Below are positions 1 to 11,604 of a stretch of 64,000 nt of DNA, in pieces (the stretch's first letter is position 1; every line of letters begins with the position of its first letter). The notes under the pieces are model-generated. The model ran no database searches, was not told the DNA's origin, and saw nothing but the letters and a program-made list of their open reading frames with translations. This DNA comes from Phytophthora quininea. Lineage: Eukaryota; Oomycota; Peronosporomycetes; Peronosporales; Peronosporaceae. The stretch spans positions 744,001-808,000 of the forward strand of contig JAAVTG010000845.1 in assembly GCA_011947345.1 (NCBI GenBank), in the 5' to 3' direction. The translations under genes were made by a program, and so were the position numbers.

Positions 1-455
1 GTGCTTTTCTTACCGGGGCAACAAGACCCGAGATGCTGCACGCGCCGAAAATCGGTTGATTGAATTTCTCGTCTGTCATTTTCACCAGTGGAATTTCCTA
101 CCCCACCGAAACTCGTTAGTTGCCTTTATAACGGACAGGAGAGTCGCAACACGTACGAATGCCTCGAAGAAGAAGCCGTTCTGCGTGACACCCTTCTCAG
201 CTACGAAGATGATACGCTGCGTCGTGCAGTAGATGCGCCCTTTGCCCTTGAACATCACATGTCTGATGCACACAAACAGAGCCAACCCACGCGCTCAGCT
301 GCAGCTCGACACATAATATAACATCGGCAACACTCACTCGGGGTCTTGCATTGAAAAGTGATTTTCGCGCGTTGCAGAATGAAGAGCTCGTCTTGGTTGG
401 CCAGCGGCAGCTTCTTGCCGTCATCGTCTTCGAAAAGCTCGGGCTTGAACGACAT
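1..455 (-). CDS. WBP2-like GRAM-domain protein, 5' part only (runs off left edge)
   Basis: Three exons are visible: about 455-334, 262-157 and 97-14, joined by GT-AG introns; a donor (GTAAGA) after position 14 shows that the gene continues beyond the window. The start at 455 gives an N-terminus MSFKPELFEDDDGKK. The spliced product contains the GRAM-fold strand pattern FKGKGRIYCTTQRIIFV and then PLVKMTDEKFNQPIFGA, which matches the 'L.K....QPVFGAN' segment typical of WW-domain-binding protein 2 (WBP2/postacrosomal sheath protein) family members. In other eukaryotes these are cytosolic or nuclear adaptor proteins. The first intron could use donor GTGAGT or the adjacent GTGTTG; only the latter keeps frame with exon 2. 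The Pro-rich C-terminus expected for WBP2 lies outside the window, so the exact subfamily is open. Confidence 0.72.
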
Positions 456-919
456 TGCGGTCGCTTGCGTAGGTAGTTGACCACTAGAAGAGAAAGTGAG
501 CGACAGAACACAAGAAACAAACATAACGATGGCCCTTCCCAAAAAAGATGAAGAAACAGCCACGCCAAGACGGCGAGAATGAGCATCCAATTGAACGATT
601 CCTGCTGAACTGGTTTAGCCAAAGCGAGAGCAATCGCCGTCTTTGCCTCCTACAATGTCGTGATCTCGCTGGATCAATACTTGACATCAGCTCTCACTTG
701 GAATCTGGACATCAGTTCGTCTTCACGACCGCTGCGAAACTCTTTCGCAGCTTCACTGCTCAAGCGGTCTTCAGGGCGCCCTTCGATCCGGATTAAAAGG
801 AGTTCGCCCTGCTCTAGCTCTCCATCTTGACAAGGTCTCACAGACCGGAAATGTCAACAGTCCGAGTACATGCTACAGCAATTGGTAGAGGTATCACTTC
901 TCCGTAAACACTCGCTCGC
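456..919. other. Intergenic: UPF1 3' flank and WBP2-like gene promoter
   Basis: This stretch separates two minus-strand genes. It must hold the 3' UTR of the helicase gene and the promoter of the GRAM gene. An 82-codon plus-strand frame at 548-796 has no recognisable features and is probably chance. I see no clear Inr element. Confidence 0.5.
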
Positions 920-3900
920 TTAGTAGAAGTCGCTTCCAGGGGCACGCGAATCTTGCGACATCGGCAGGTTCTGGGACTTGAAGTCGTGCTCGAAGCCAAA
1001 GCTGTCCTGGGACATCGCGAACTTGTCCGAAGACATTTGGCTGAACGACTGCGTCTGTGCGGCCTGAGTGAACGGACCGTCCAGTCCCATCGACGACTGC
1101 GTCATGCCATCTTGAGTAAGCGGACCCATACTGCCAGCCATATAGCCACCTGGGCCGCGACGCTGACCCCCGCGCTGCTGAGAGTAACCTCCAGCAGCCA
1201 GAGGATCAAGCGGAGGAATCCCTGCCTGGTCGTAACGCGGGTCGAAGCGGGAGTCCAGCGGAGGCAATGGCCCACGTTGGCGACTAGATCCGCTGTCGTT
1301 GCGATGAACACCACGGCCCGGGTGCCTTGGCGGTGGGAACTGCATGTGCGATGGAGTCAAATTGTTCAAAGGCCCCTCTACAATCAGTTGGTTGTCGCGG
1401 TAATGGTTCAGCAGGTTGTTCCACAGAGACTGCTTCGCTAGGACGCGCGGGTTACCCAGCACAATGGTGCCGTACTTTGCACGCGTCAGAGCAACGTTTA
1501 GACGGCGCTCGTCGCTGAGGAAACCGATTCCTTGGTTTTCATTCGAGCGCACACACGAAAGAATGATGAGATCCTTCTCGCGGCCTTGGAACGAGTCCAC
1601 ACTAGCCACTTCTACATCCTTATAAAGTTGAGATCGCATCGAGCCATTGCGTTGCATGTAGCTGACAACATAGGCGCGCTGGCCTTCGTACGGAGTAACA
1701 ACACCGATCTGCGAGGGCATTACCCCGGCCTTCAAGAATGTCGTGACAATCTTCTCAACGTTGCTGGCCTCTGTGCGATTCAGGTAGCTCGTACCAGAGG
1801 AACTGATCTCCTCAGCGCCAAGACAAATGTAGAAGAACGTTGGTTTGTTCGGGTTGGGCCACGGGAAATCCACATTCGCGAGCTGCCGTTCACTGGCAGC
1901 CACGCCATTCTGCAGTTCGCCTTCGTAGAACCTGTTCGAGGGGAACTCCGATAGAAAAGGGTGCATTCGGTACTGCACACGCAGACGAAAGGGGCGGTGG
2001 TTCAGCTTCAGCATGCGGTCGAAGAGCGACTGGTTCAAGCCAGCAGCAGCTGCCTTCTTGTTCATGACCACAGGGCCCAACTGACGGTGGTCGCCGACCA
2101 TGACCACATGCTTAGCTCCCTGCACAATTGGGATCAGACATTCGGGCTCGGTCGCTTGCGTAGCCTCATCAATCAGAACTTGACGGAAACGGAAGTTAGA
2201 TAGACGTGGGTCGCCAGCACCTACACACGTCGTGCAAATAACGTCAGCAGCCTGCAGGATCTCGCGCTCAGCCTGACGCTTTAGCGACTTGAAACGCTTC
2301 TCATCCTGCGAGGACAGCTCTCCCTGGTCGTCCTTCAGCTGCATCAGCTTGCGTAGATCAGCCTTGTCCGGCGAGTCCAGCGACTTGATCATGGCGTGAA
2401 GGGACAAGTGCTCCACAGATGAGGCCACAGCTTCACGGCTCTTGGCTGCCAGTCTAACCACACGAAGTCCAGTGGCGCTAATCTTCATCGTCAAGTGGTC
2501 GACAGCGATGTTGCTAGGGGCCGTGACCAGCACCTGACCCATGTTCTGCTTCGACATATGAAAGACGATCGAAGCCGAGGTAACAGTCTTGCCTGTGCCA
2601 GGTGGGCCCTGGATCAAGCTGAGCGGCGCTTCAAGCCCGCCCTTTACAGCTTCCATCTGTGGCGCGTTAAGCTCTGGCAGTCCAGGCGCGGAGAAGTGCG
2701 TGCCCACTGAACGAGGGATGCGAAGCGGCTGCACCTCAACAGTGTGACCCAGGATCTTGTGGTACAAATACCCAGTGAGCGAGGTGTCGTCCACAGCGAA
2801 TGTCTTCATCGCTGCCTGCATGCGGTCAAACGACGTTGATTTCCACACAAAGTCCACCAGATATCCGTCCGTGATCTCAATCGGGACGTTGTTGCTGCGC
2901 ATCTCGAGCGCCACCTCCGACTCTTCAATGCGAAGCACATGTCCCGTGCCTTCCCAGTCCTTGCCGTACAGCATGGTGGCGCTTGGTCCCAAACGCAGGC
3001 GAATCTCGTCGCCAGGCACCAAGCGCAGGTCTGTGTCTGGTCTTGAGCACGTGAAGATCGCGTTGCGCTTCTTGTTGAGACCAGTGTCCCAGCGCACCAT
3101 GACTCCTTCCTGGGTCTGCGACTCCTTCATCTTCTTGTCATAGTCCGACTCCATCTTCACCAACGGCCCAAAGATGTTCTGGTACTGGTATCCGTCATCA
3201 TAGTTGTCCGCAACCTTCACCGGCTCGTCGTCAATGCCCGGTCGATCCAAATCCTCGACAGTCGCCAAGGGATTATCTCTCCAGAGCTCCTCCAATTTAG
3301 CGATCTGACTGGAGGTGATCTGCCTTGCTCGCAGCTGCTCGTGCTCCGACGGAACCTTGACCAGCCAGGGCAGAAAGCTCCTGTCCTCGATGATCGGCAG
3401 CCACTGGGACATATCCCAGCTCATGTCCTTCAGCGCGTTCATCTGCAGACACGGGTCTCTGCAGAGCAGCACCACCACCGAGTCCTGCTTGGCCGGGATA
3501 AAGCCCAGCAGAAAGGCATTACGGCAGCCGCAGTTGTAGCACTCCAGCACGGTCTCCCCAACGGGGACTCTGGATGCAGCGACACTTCCTTGTTCTTGCT
3601 GCGCACCAAGTGCTGGATGATGTGCGAGCCGCTGGTGTTGCCTCTCGAGTTGCAGAACCACTTTTCAGTGGCCACGCACTTGACCACCGACGCCGGATCG
3701 TGCAGTCCACAGTAGGCGCAGGCGTGTTTGGGCAGCTCTCTGGCGGTGTAGTCCAGCGCGTCTTCGTCTGCCGTTTCGTCAAAGTTGAGGCTCTGGAAGT
3801 CCCCAGCGAGAGACGCATCGTCCAGTTGGCTCTGGAAGGCGCTGCTGGCCACGTCATCTGGCGTCTCGGATTGGTCGAAAAGAGAATTGGAGGACTCGTA

Positions 3901-4074
3901 GTGGTCGAAGAACGAGCTCGCGCCGTCTCCGCCCTGCGACAGCGAGTCCGGGTCCACGAACGCGTACTGCGATGACGAAGACTGCGACTGCTGCGTGAGG
4001 AAGCTCTGCGTCTGCGACTGGGCTGGCTGCGTCTGCAGGAAGTCGTCGTAGGCATCGAAGCCGAAGCGGCTCAT
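920..4074 (-). CDS. UPF1: UPF1-type RNA helicase (nonsense-mediated decay), one-base frameshift
   Basis: ATP-dependent superfamily 1 RNA helicase, the core of nonsense-mediated mRNA decay. In order: an SQ-rich acidic N-terminus (start ATG at 4074), the Cys/His zinc domain ([15 protein letters not shown], then WFCN and [10 protein letters not shown], then [16 protein letters not shown]), the helicase core with Walker A GPPGTGKT, motif [18 protein letters not shown], and [13 protein letters not shown], and an SQ-rich tail ([14 protein letters not shown]) like the UPF1 SQ domain. About 1,050 residues, the family's usual length. No introns. The coding frame slips between the two zinc modules: the run of four C on the plus strand at 3556-3559 is one base short, since adding one base rejoins two perfectly conserved halves. 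In such a conserved gene a sequencing or assembly error is more likely than a real mutation. Confidence 0.95.
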
Positions 4075-5218
4075 GGTCTCCGTGCGGATTTCCTTGGACT
4101 AAAAAGCAAGAGTGGATTTTAACCAATAAAAGTGATTTGTCGACCACCGAGAAAAAGCAACCTCGCAGGTGAAAGCTACTCAGCACTGGGCCACACTCAA
4201 GACAAAACCCGAGGTGTTGCGTGAGGCTTTGAGCTGCAACAACGCATGAGCAATTTATTTCCATCGTTTATCCAAAGTTGTAGTGTGAGGCGTACCAAGC
4301 TAGCGACAGCGCTGCCAAGCTGCTGGGCCTCGTGTATAACGAATCCGTAGGATCACTGCAATAACACCAAACGTGTTGACACTCACGACAACCGTGTTGA
4401 CTGGAGCCCAAACTGGGCCCCAGCAGAGAGTAGAGTTCTTGTCAATTTACCAAATAGACTTCGGCCAACTTTGCCGACTCCCCATCGTGTCTTCAATTAC
4501 CTGCAGACTACAAAAGCATAACAAGCTTGATAAATGTCTATCCACATTTGCCAGCTCTTCCTGCTCCGGTATCTGCAAACGATCAGCGCAAGTTTCAAAA
4601 GGAAGCTTCTTCAGGGTCCCATTGCCGACGGAGTTGCGTTTGGACCAGCGCCATTTTGAATGAGCTCCTTGATCGCCTCTTTCTGCAGTCTATTCGGCTG
4701 ACGCCATTCTGATCGCTGCGAGCGACAGCTCAAATTGGGCTCTTGCGCCTTCAGGTGCAGTAAACAGAGTAATCCACTTGATCCACGTTGTCTCCTGGGC
4801 GATCGACGGCAACTGTACCGACTTTCGCTCTGTTTATTGTGGAACGCATCGCATTGTTGTGGTTGTCATCTATCAACTGCCACAGTTATAATTTGTCAGC
4901 GCGGGTACATGCACTGCGCGAGTAGCATGCGTATGAATTGCCGTTCTGACGAAGCATCGCGTCAAGAATGGCGATAGTTTGATGAACCCCTTCGTTCCCA
5001 GATGTGAATTGATGTCTGCAGGATGAATAATCAATGATTATGTTTCACTGCCAGCAAATACTTTATCAGCAGATCTCAACGAATGGTCTACTCAATTCTT
5101 GGTGGTGGTCAATACCGTGTTGGGGGCACTGTAGATCCGGTCCATCGAGGATGCCGTGGCGTGATGTGCGTCCACGAACAGCAAGAGGGCCAAAGGAAGC
5201 AAAGGCTTTCGACCTCGA
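4075..5218. other. Intergenic region between divergent UPF1 and RxLR genes
   Basis: About 1.1 kb separating the minus-strand helicase start and the plus-strand effector. Contains several short frames without codon bias. Both genes' upstream regulatory DNA must lie here. A repeated CGTGTTGAC word occurs near 4372 and 4391. No RNA gene or transposon recognised. Confidence 0.5.
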
Positions 5219-5234
5219 GCTCATTCTGCAATTT
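5219..5234 (+). promoter_or_regulatory. Oomycete Inr core promoter of RxLR gene
   Basis: GCTCATTCTGCAATTT is an exact match to the published oomycete initiator consensus GCTCATTYYNCAWTTT. It ends 39 bp before the effector ATG, the usual spacing. A C-rich tract (CACCCCCACC) follows, in the place of the flanking promoter region. Confidence 0.85.
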
Positions 5235-5273
5235 CACCCCCACCGCTCAAGTTTACCCTACGGACTACCACCG

Positions 5274-5734
5274 ATGCGTCTCGGTTGCCTTCTGATCGTT
5301 GCTGCTGCCACGCTTCTTGCGAACTGCGAGGCTGTGTCTGAGGCTGCCCACCCATCCAAGGTCTCGACCGTGTCGACCCTCAACAGCATGCAGGCGGTCG
5401 ATGCTGCTGTGACTGAAAGCGCTGGCAAGAGATTCCTCCGATCGACCAAGACGACGGAGTTGGAAGACAGCGAAGACTTGGAGGACAGCGGCGACGACGA
5501 CGATGAAGATCGCTGGCTGAAATTGAAATTGTCAACGGACCTCAGGACGAGGCTGAGGAACGATGGCACAGCCAGCTCGGTTGTCAAGGGTTACATTAAG
5601 GCCAACTATAGTGTCGATCAAGTGAAGTGGCTTCTGGGTATCACAGCCAAGACCCCGAGGACGCTCATAAGTTGAAGATCTTCAACTTGTTCAAAGAGGT
5701 TAAAGCCATCAAGGATGGTAGACGCCGTATGTAA
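5274..5734 (+). pseudogene. RxLR-dEER secreted effector, reading frame broken near 3' end
   Basis: The ATG at 5274 follows the Inr element directly. As read, 133 codons: a signal peptide (hydrophobic MRLGCLLIVAAATLLANC, cleavage near the Ala/Ser-rich stretch), then RFLR at about residue 53-56 as the RxLR host-targeting motif, then a long acidic run ending in EDR as the dEER motif, then a helical C-terminal domain of the WY type. Such proteins are delivered into host plant cells; the specific target cannot be told. The frame ends at 5675, but codon pattern continues in a neighbouring frame to a stop at 5732-5734; the slip falls at the C4 run 5653-5656. It may be a true pseudogene, a truncated allele or the same homopolymer base-call problem seen throughout the window; I treat it as broken. 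Confidence 0.85.
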
Positions 5735-6319
5735 GCAGCCTGCAGCGACGATTGTGGTGCCGATAGAATCCTATCGTTTCAAAATATCACCGGATAAATT
5801 GCCCCACTGCTTCAAAATGCATACGTACTTGTCTGAAAAACCAATTGTTGCTGGTAAATGCTTGCCGCTCGAAGTTTATTCATTCTGAGGCAACTCGCTG
5901 GCATATCTGTTTCCAACGAGGCAGTCTGAGTTGATTGCCAACGCTGGGTTTCGTTTTGCATCTTCAAATCGTGCTGGCCATACCAATTTTTTCATGGGCA
6001 TATGCCACGCATGACTTACTCGAGGCTGGTCTCAGTTGCAAGCAGCGCTGAACCTTGGCTAGTGCCCGCCGCCTCGATGTGGAGCAGCATCGCTCTCGCC
6101 GTTGCAAACCTCAAATCCGCCACTCGCCCGACTGGCCACCTCAAGTCGCATGCAACGCTCGTTGGCCCCATCGAGGCTGTCTGCTGCTGCTGCGAGCCCC
6201 AACATCACATCAAGACAGATCGCTACGTTTTTGCCCATCCGGTCGTTCCCGCCGCGCCTATGCGTGTCGTAAGTCGTGAATATCCGCTCCAGCGCACAGC
6301 CGAAGTACTTGGTAGAACA
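5735..6319. other. Intergenic / possible 5' region of downstream gene
   Basis: AT-richer to about 6000, then a plus-strand frame from 6002 runs in phase into the next gene. I did not include it because it lacks the codon character of the segment from 6320, but an earlier start at 6002, 6074 or 6261 cannot be excluded. Confidence 0.4.
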
Positions 6320-6960
6320 ATGGGGCAGCCCCTGGACGAGAGCTCTCCGCAGGCGTCGTCGCCGCTGGGCTGGGACGGCAAGTGCCGGACGTGCCGCAAG
6401 CTCATGTCGCGCTGCATGTGCTTCCAAGGGCCTGACGATGAGGTCTCGCTCAAGAAGACCACGACTGCGTACGTCCTACAATGCTACGTCGCGACACTGC
6501 GGAGACTAACTTGCTTTGGTGTTGCTGCTATAATAGCAGGTCTGCAGACATCGACGCCGCCGAGACGCGGCCCCTGTGGAACGCGCTGCGCAAAATGCAC
6601 CGCAAGTCGTCGGCCGCCCGACTGATGTTGCAGCAACCTGCCACCAGAGAGCACCGCAAGCGCAGCGAGGCGCTGCCGCCGCTTAGTGCGCCGTCGTCTG
6701 GCTCCAGACATCGACGGTCGGACGCCAGACCCATCCGACGTATAGAGGAGGAGCGGCCGTCTCACAGTCGACGAGACCGACTGCAACGCGCCGGAATCAC
6801 CAGCAGCAGCCCCGACATGAAGAAGGAGAGTGGGGTGGTGCGGGCAGTGCGGCCGACGAGTAGTATGGACAGACGTAGCGCTCGCCCCAAGGAGAACTTC
6901 GTGTACGAACCGGCCAGCAATAGCGACGAAGACAGCGAAGAGACTGTGTGGGAGCTCTAA
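6320..6960 (+). CDS. Conserved-looking hypothetical protein with CxxC...CxC motif
   Basis: Two exons: 6320-6468 and 6540-6960, with GTACGT donor and TAATAGCAG acceptor; phases agree. Product about 189 residues starting MGQPLDESSPQASSPLGWDG. A compact cysteine cluster CRTCRKLMSRCMCF near residue 26-39 could bind a metal. The second exon encodes a basic, Arg/Ser-rich central region (APSSGSRHRRSDARPIRRIE) and an acidic tail ending SDEDSEETVWEL. No signal peptide or membrane segment. I do not recognise the family. The Cys cluster plus basic region would suit a nuclear or RNA-associated protein, but that is only inference. Start chosen at the ATG just upstream of the Cys cluster. Confidence 0.6.
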
Positions 6961-7089
6961 CGAAATTTGTTTATGAATTGATCAAACTTCATTAGCTTTA
7001 CCCCGCGTGCTATAGCTAACCCCTTCCTACAGCAGCAGCAGCGCTTGGGGCTGGGCTGGCTGGACCTTGTGTGCCGAAGCCCATGGCTT

Positions 7090-7486
7090 TCATAGTGCCG
7101 TGTGAAGCTCCGCGACCAAGTGACCCCACTCAGCCTCCAAGGCAAGGTGAAAATCCAGCAGAAGCGTCAACGCTGACGGCGTATCATACCAGCTGAAAGA
7201 ATAAACAGTTAATCCATGCTACAGCGGTCATGACGAAGGCTTTTTCCTCCGGCGTGGCGCCTTGGAAAACCACAAGCGACCCCGTATAGCGATGGACAGT
7301 GGTCTCCGACATTGCAGCGTGGCCTCCGAGGTCTTGGTCGCCAGATACACACGTCGTGCATTGTGCTCGGGCCTGGAGCTTAGACTTCGGCTTGGGCGAA
7401 CAAATGGCGAAGTGGGCGCCGACAAGTACAAGGCAGTCCGCCCAATACCATATCCTCCAAGATGAATGAACGATTCGCTGTCTCCA
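7090..7486 (-). pseudogene. Unrecognised minus-strand coding remnant or small gene
   Basis: On the minus strand an acceptor-like TTCTTTTAG ends at about 7487 and is followed by sequence with strong GC-ending codons in one frame (AFVMTA preceded by GSLVVFQGATPEEK, and earlier CLVLVGAHFAICSPKPKSK). After a TTTATTCTTTCAG acceptor a second segment reads WYDTPSALTLLLDFHLALEA and stops at 7090-7092. The two segments do not join in phase as written, and the beginning appears in a third frame, so one or two single-base slips are needed. No match to a family I know. It may be a decayed gene fragment or a real gene damaged by base-call errors; the opposite strand has no better reading. Confidence 0.35.
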
Positions 7487-7591
7487 CTAAAAGAAAACAA
7501 TTTACATCTAACTACAACAGCCAGCAGCTACCCGGCAACTTCTTACCACCGGAGAAGCTGCTCTTATAAACACTCTGCTTCGCCGGCAGTC

Positions 7592-8793
7592 TCAATAATT
7601 CTCGTTCTCGTTCATGAGTTGCAGCACCACGTTCAGCTCTTCTCCGGTGAGATCGGGGGCCGCCGGGTTCATCGGCGGCGGCACCGTGTAGCCCCGTACT
7701 TGTCGTCGTTGCTCTGCGGCGGTGGCCGCAGCACGTGGCCCGGTGGCGGGAGCTGCATATGCTGCTGGTTGTGCTGGTCGTAGTCGTTTTCGTTGCGTTC
7801 GTCGTCCGACCTCAGCAAGGAGAAGTGGTTGTTGCCAAATCCCGGGCGAGAGTAGTCGGAACTCAACGAAAACGTCGCCCCGGTGGTCGAGTAGGACGAG
7901 GACGGGAAGGCCGTACTGGGTTTCAGCCGCCGATCGTAGCCGTGGTCTGCGTCCTTCTTGCTCTGCTCTTTCGGCAGCATGGTGGGGAGACTGCCCAGGT
8001 CGGTGGAGCTGAAGAAGGGCGGGCCCATGAGTTTGCTTCTGGCGGCGCCAGAGGGCGGCACCAGCACGCTGCTTTTGGGCTTGTCGGCGTAGCTGCTAGT
8101 GGAGCCGTAGAGAAAGCTGCCCGTGGCCGGCGTCGCGTGGTGGTGCGAGTAGGGCGTCGCGTACTCGCGCGTGGTGTCGGCGGTGCCAAAGTAGTCGTTG
8201 TCCTTCTCGCTGGCCACCGAGACGGCGGCCACGGCGGCTGCGTCTTGTTGCGGCGGCAGCTGCTGCGCGCCGACGATGATGTTGTGGTGCATCTTCTGGT
8301 GCTGCGCAAACTCCTTGTAGTTGTCGCAGCTCCAGGAGCAGTCCGGGATGTCCACGCAGCGGAAGAGGTTCTGGCCATCGGGGAAGTGGATGCGCATGTG
8401 GCGCTTGAGCTTAGTGCTCGTGTTGAAGCGCTTGCCGCAGCTCGAGAAGATGCACGGGTAGGGCCGCTCGCCGCTGTGGATGCGTTTGTGGCGCGACAGG
8501 TTGCCCGACGTGTTGAAGCGCTGCGTGCAGCCCTCGTAGTCGCAGACGTAGGGCTTGGTGCCCGTGTGGATGCGCATGTGGCGCCGTAGCGCGAACGAGC
8601 GCGGGAACTGCTTGCCGCAATGCACCTCGGTGCAGACGAACACGTTGCTCTTGGGCTTCTTGGGCGATGGCCGCGCCGGATCGGTCGTTGGCGAGGCGGC
8701 GGCGGTCTCCACACGCCAGGCGTGGCTGCTGCCATGGTCGTCGCGCTTGAGCAGAGCAGGCAGCGAGCTCTCGACCGGTTCCATGATGAGCAT
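7592..8793 (-). CDS. C2H2 zinc-finger protein (probable transcription factor), 3' frameshift
   Basis: Start MLIMEPVESSLP at 8793 (or MEPVE at 8784). Three canonical C2H2 fingers follow at about residues 50-135: FVCTEVHCGKQFPRSFALRR, then PYVCDYEGCTQRF and PYPCIFSSCGKRF, each with HTGTKPY / HSGERPY type linkers, and a fourth degenerate C-rich finger ending HQKMHH. The rest is low-complexity Ser/Pro/His-rich, typical of a transactivation region. Linker type implies DNA binding in the nucleus. As written the frame stops at 7669, but a run of four C at 7692-7695 is one base short; restoring phase yields an acidic, Leu-containing tail ending at 7592. No introns. Target genes unknown. Confidence 0.85.
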
Positions 8794-10313
8794 GCTGCTG
8801 CAAGTTGGGAAGTGAAGAAGGATGGGAGGCCGGCCGATTCACCAGCGCTTCTTGGGGCCGTGCGCCCTGTCGCTCCCAGTCGGTGCAGCACCGGGCGGAT
8901 CGCGGCTGTTCCGAGGCGCATCTCCCTTTGTTCCTGCGCGAAGAACGGCCAGGGTGCTGGCCCCACGGACCGCTGCGGAGGCGATGTCGGCGCGCTCTGC
9001 TCGTTGGTTGCTCGCACTGCGGTGGACCAAAGGAAGTGTACGGCAGTGACGAGCCTCGTGCAAATTTGCAGCGCTGTACACGCAGAATCAGCCGAGCTGC
9101 AGCCGCTGCAAGGGCGCTGTTAAATGGCGGTGTTGATCGACGTAGCCGCCCATCCTTTGCAATCACTGGCGCGCCCCGTCTGCCGCGCGGGTTGAAGCGG
9201 CACTGCATTTCGGCCGCCGCGGCTCAGTTTTGCCTCCCGACAACTCGCTGGGGCTCACGCAATGAACGCCTCCGCAGGTCGACATCGCTGTCATGGACAT
9301 TGCGGGCCCTGCAGCCTCTGTCCGAAAGAAGTGTGTGTCGTGGGGTGCTACGCTCTCGGCTGACACAGTCAGTCAGCGCTTGATTGACCTCCAGCATCTG
9401 GCGGGCCGCACCTTCAAGAATCGGCTCGGCGGCAAGAGTATCTCTGCCCGCAGAATCTCGACCCGCTCACTGCCGCAAGCAAGCCGCCACCCCTCTGCCC
9501 CCGCAGGCCACCATGGCCACCATGGCCATGGCCACGGCAGGGAGCTCGAGCGGTGGCAATGCAAGGCCGGAGACCCTGCTCGTCAAGAAGAGCGGTCGTT
9601 GTAGCCACTTGTTTGGCAGCCCATCTTCCCGCATCGGTCCCACTCTCTATCAGCGCATCATGTCCGCCGCAATCCACGTCGTCCTTCTCGACTACGTGGC
9701 GGTAAATCCCAGGATGAATAGCATTATGAAGTCACAGTGTTTAGACCCTGCTAAGTGCTCCACTCGGCTAGGTGTACATCGATTATCCAGCTGGTAGAGA
9801 CGATACCTCTCATGTAAATAGTCACAAATGCCAAATAAACGTCGGATAAGACAAAGACCCGCTCTCGTATAGGTGACGACGATTCAACAGCTGGACGTGA
9901 TGCGCAGCGGCTCAGATGTACCCATTAGCTCCCGCTAAAGTGCGGCGACAAGTTGAAGCGAAGGGGTCTGTCTTCGCCTGCGACGGACTGGCTGCGACTG
10001 GTGTTGTTCTCCAGCACCAAAGCGTCCTAGCCATAGAGCGACCCGCCACTCGATGCTTTTCCAGCGCTGCTGGCATTGCTGACAGTGCTGTCGCCATGGC
10101 TGTCTTTGCTGCTTTCTCTGGTCGATCCTCGTGGGATGGCCGCTTCAGCGTGTACATTTTTTCATGGCGATGCGCTGCGTGTGGACGAACGTGGTGGGGA
10201 CGAACAAGCCTGGCGACTTGACGTCGGAATGGAGATGCGTGTGCAGAATAATGATGAACTCGCCCGTCTACTGAAGCGCCGGTCGCCCAGCTTAGCCTAG
10301 AGCGCGAAACGCC
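8794..10313. other. Intergenic, with one doubtful ORF
   Basis: GC-rich 1.5 kb between the divergent zinc-finger and EF-hand genes. Candidate plus-strand frames exist at 9293-9604 and 9513-9797; the second begins in a GCCACCATGG context (ATG 9513) and reads IMSAAIHVVLLDYVAV near its end, followed by a possible GTAAAT donor at 9701. Neither has a recognisable domain, and both strands of 9.9-10.2 kb are open without clear codon preference. I regard the region as mostly regulatory. Confidence 0.4.
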
Positions 10314-11498
10314 ATGGACATCGTGCAGGCCTCGTTCCAGGCCTCGTTCGACTCGCGCGTCGACCGCCTCAGCGACGGCGACCTCGACGACCTGCGCGTG
10401 GTAGCCGCTACCCCTCCGTATTATAGCTTCCGTGTCTGCAATCCTTCTTAAGCTGCTGCTGCTGCTGCCGACAGATCTTCCGCTACTTCGACACGGACGG
10501 AGACGGCGCCGTCGCCGCCGACCAAGCCTGCCGCATGTTTGCTCTGGTGCGGCAATACTACAGTGTGGTTTAAAGTGCTGATGCTGCTCTGGTGGTCTTG
10601 ATTCCCCAGCTAGGACTCGACGTCAATGCAGCTCAAGTGCAGGAGCTGGGCGAAGTCTACCTCAACGGTAGGGGCCGAGCACAAGAAGCGCAAAGAGCCA
10701 CACGTTGACCTCTTTGCCTCTGTGGTGCAGAGTTCATGAAGATCGTCGACAGCCATGTGACGCCGCCGCCTCCCGTAGCAAGTGAGCCCGTCGAAGTTGC
10801 TGATCCTAATCCTAATCAAACTGCAGCAGACGTCGAAGCTGCTGGAGCTGCTGCTGCTATAGTGTACGAGATGGCGCTGCAGCAGCACAAGGAGAAGGTT
10901 CTGCAGGACGAGTGGAGGCTGATCGACACGTATCGACGCGGATATGTCACCAAGCAGGAGCTGCAGCTCTTCCTGGCCAACTGCCAGTCGACGCAGTCTG
11001 AGAGCGACCTGGAGCGGTTCCTCGAGTCCTACGGCAGGTTTGGTAAAGCAAACTATCTTTTGTGGTTAATGCTGCAGTGGTCACTAGTAGTTTTTGCTGC
11101 CCAGGGGTCTTGACGAGAATGAAATGCTCGAGCTGACAAAAGAAGGCTTCCTCAAGTTCCGACACGAGTACACGTCCCGGAAAATGGAGTTCTCGGAGGA
11201 CGACTCGTCGTCAGAAAGCGACACTGAAGACGGCGATATCGTCCCCACCCAGCAGCAGTCTCCAGGATCTGCTGTTACTCCTACTGCGAGTTCTACTTTG
11301 AACAACGGCGTCGACGGGTTTTCGATCAGGAAGCAGTCTCGCTTCGTTGAACTCGGGCCTAGCAACAACTCGCGCAGCTCAAGCGATCATGTTCTCAGCA
11401 GTGTGCACGAGTTCGCCGTCAACCCGGACGAGCTCTTGGAGAGCGATGAAAGCGACGGCGGCACTGCCGAATCCAACGACGTTGGCTCAGTCTCGTGA
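10314..11498 (+). CDS. EF-hand calcium-binding protein, five exons
   Basis: Exons 10314-10397, 10475-10546, 10610-10667, 10731-11037 and 11105-11498, all with GT-AG introns and matching phases; about 304 residues. The first exons encode MDIVQASFQASFDSR... and a canonical EF-hand loop, DTDGDGAVAADQ (loop positions 1,3,5,12 acidic or polar), preceded by IFRYF, as in calmodulin-like proteins. A second, degenerate EF-like unit (DEWRLIDTYRRGYVTKQELQ) sits near residue 120-140; its loop lacks acidic residues at first positions and is unlikely to bind calcium. The last exon is acidic and Ser-rich without a domain. Predicted role: calcium sensor or regulatory subunit; partner unknown. The frame is intact throughout, unlike most neighbours. 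The first donor could also be three bases later. Confidence 0.85.
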
Positions 11499-11604
11499 AG
11501 GACAACGTTACTTCCAACTCGCTTCATTACGTTTAGCATTGTCCGTCTAACACGAAGTATTCTCCTGTCTCCCGTTCGCAAGCTGCTGCGGGATCAAACA
11601 GCAT

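Noticed and set aside
3519..4055. Second minus-strand frame inside UPF1
   Set aside because: Arg/Ser-rich out-of-frame shadow of the N-terminal exon.
7735..8589. Long plus-strand open frame opposite the zinc-finger gene
   Set aside because: Antisense shadow; translation is Arg/Val/Gly-rich and without domain, while the minus strand has clear C2H2 fingers.
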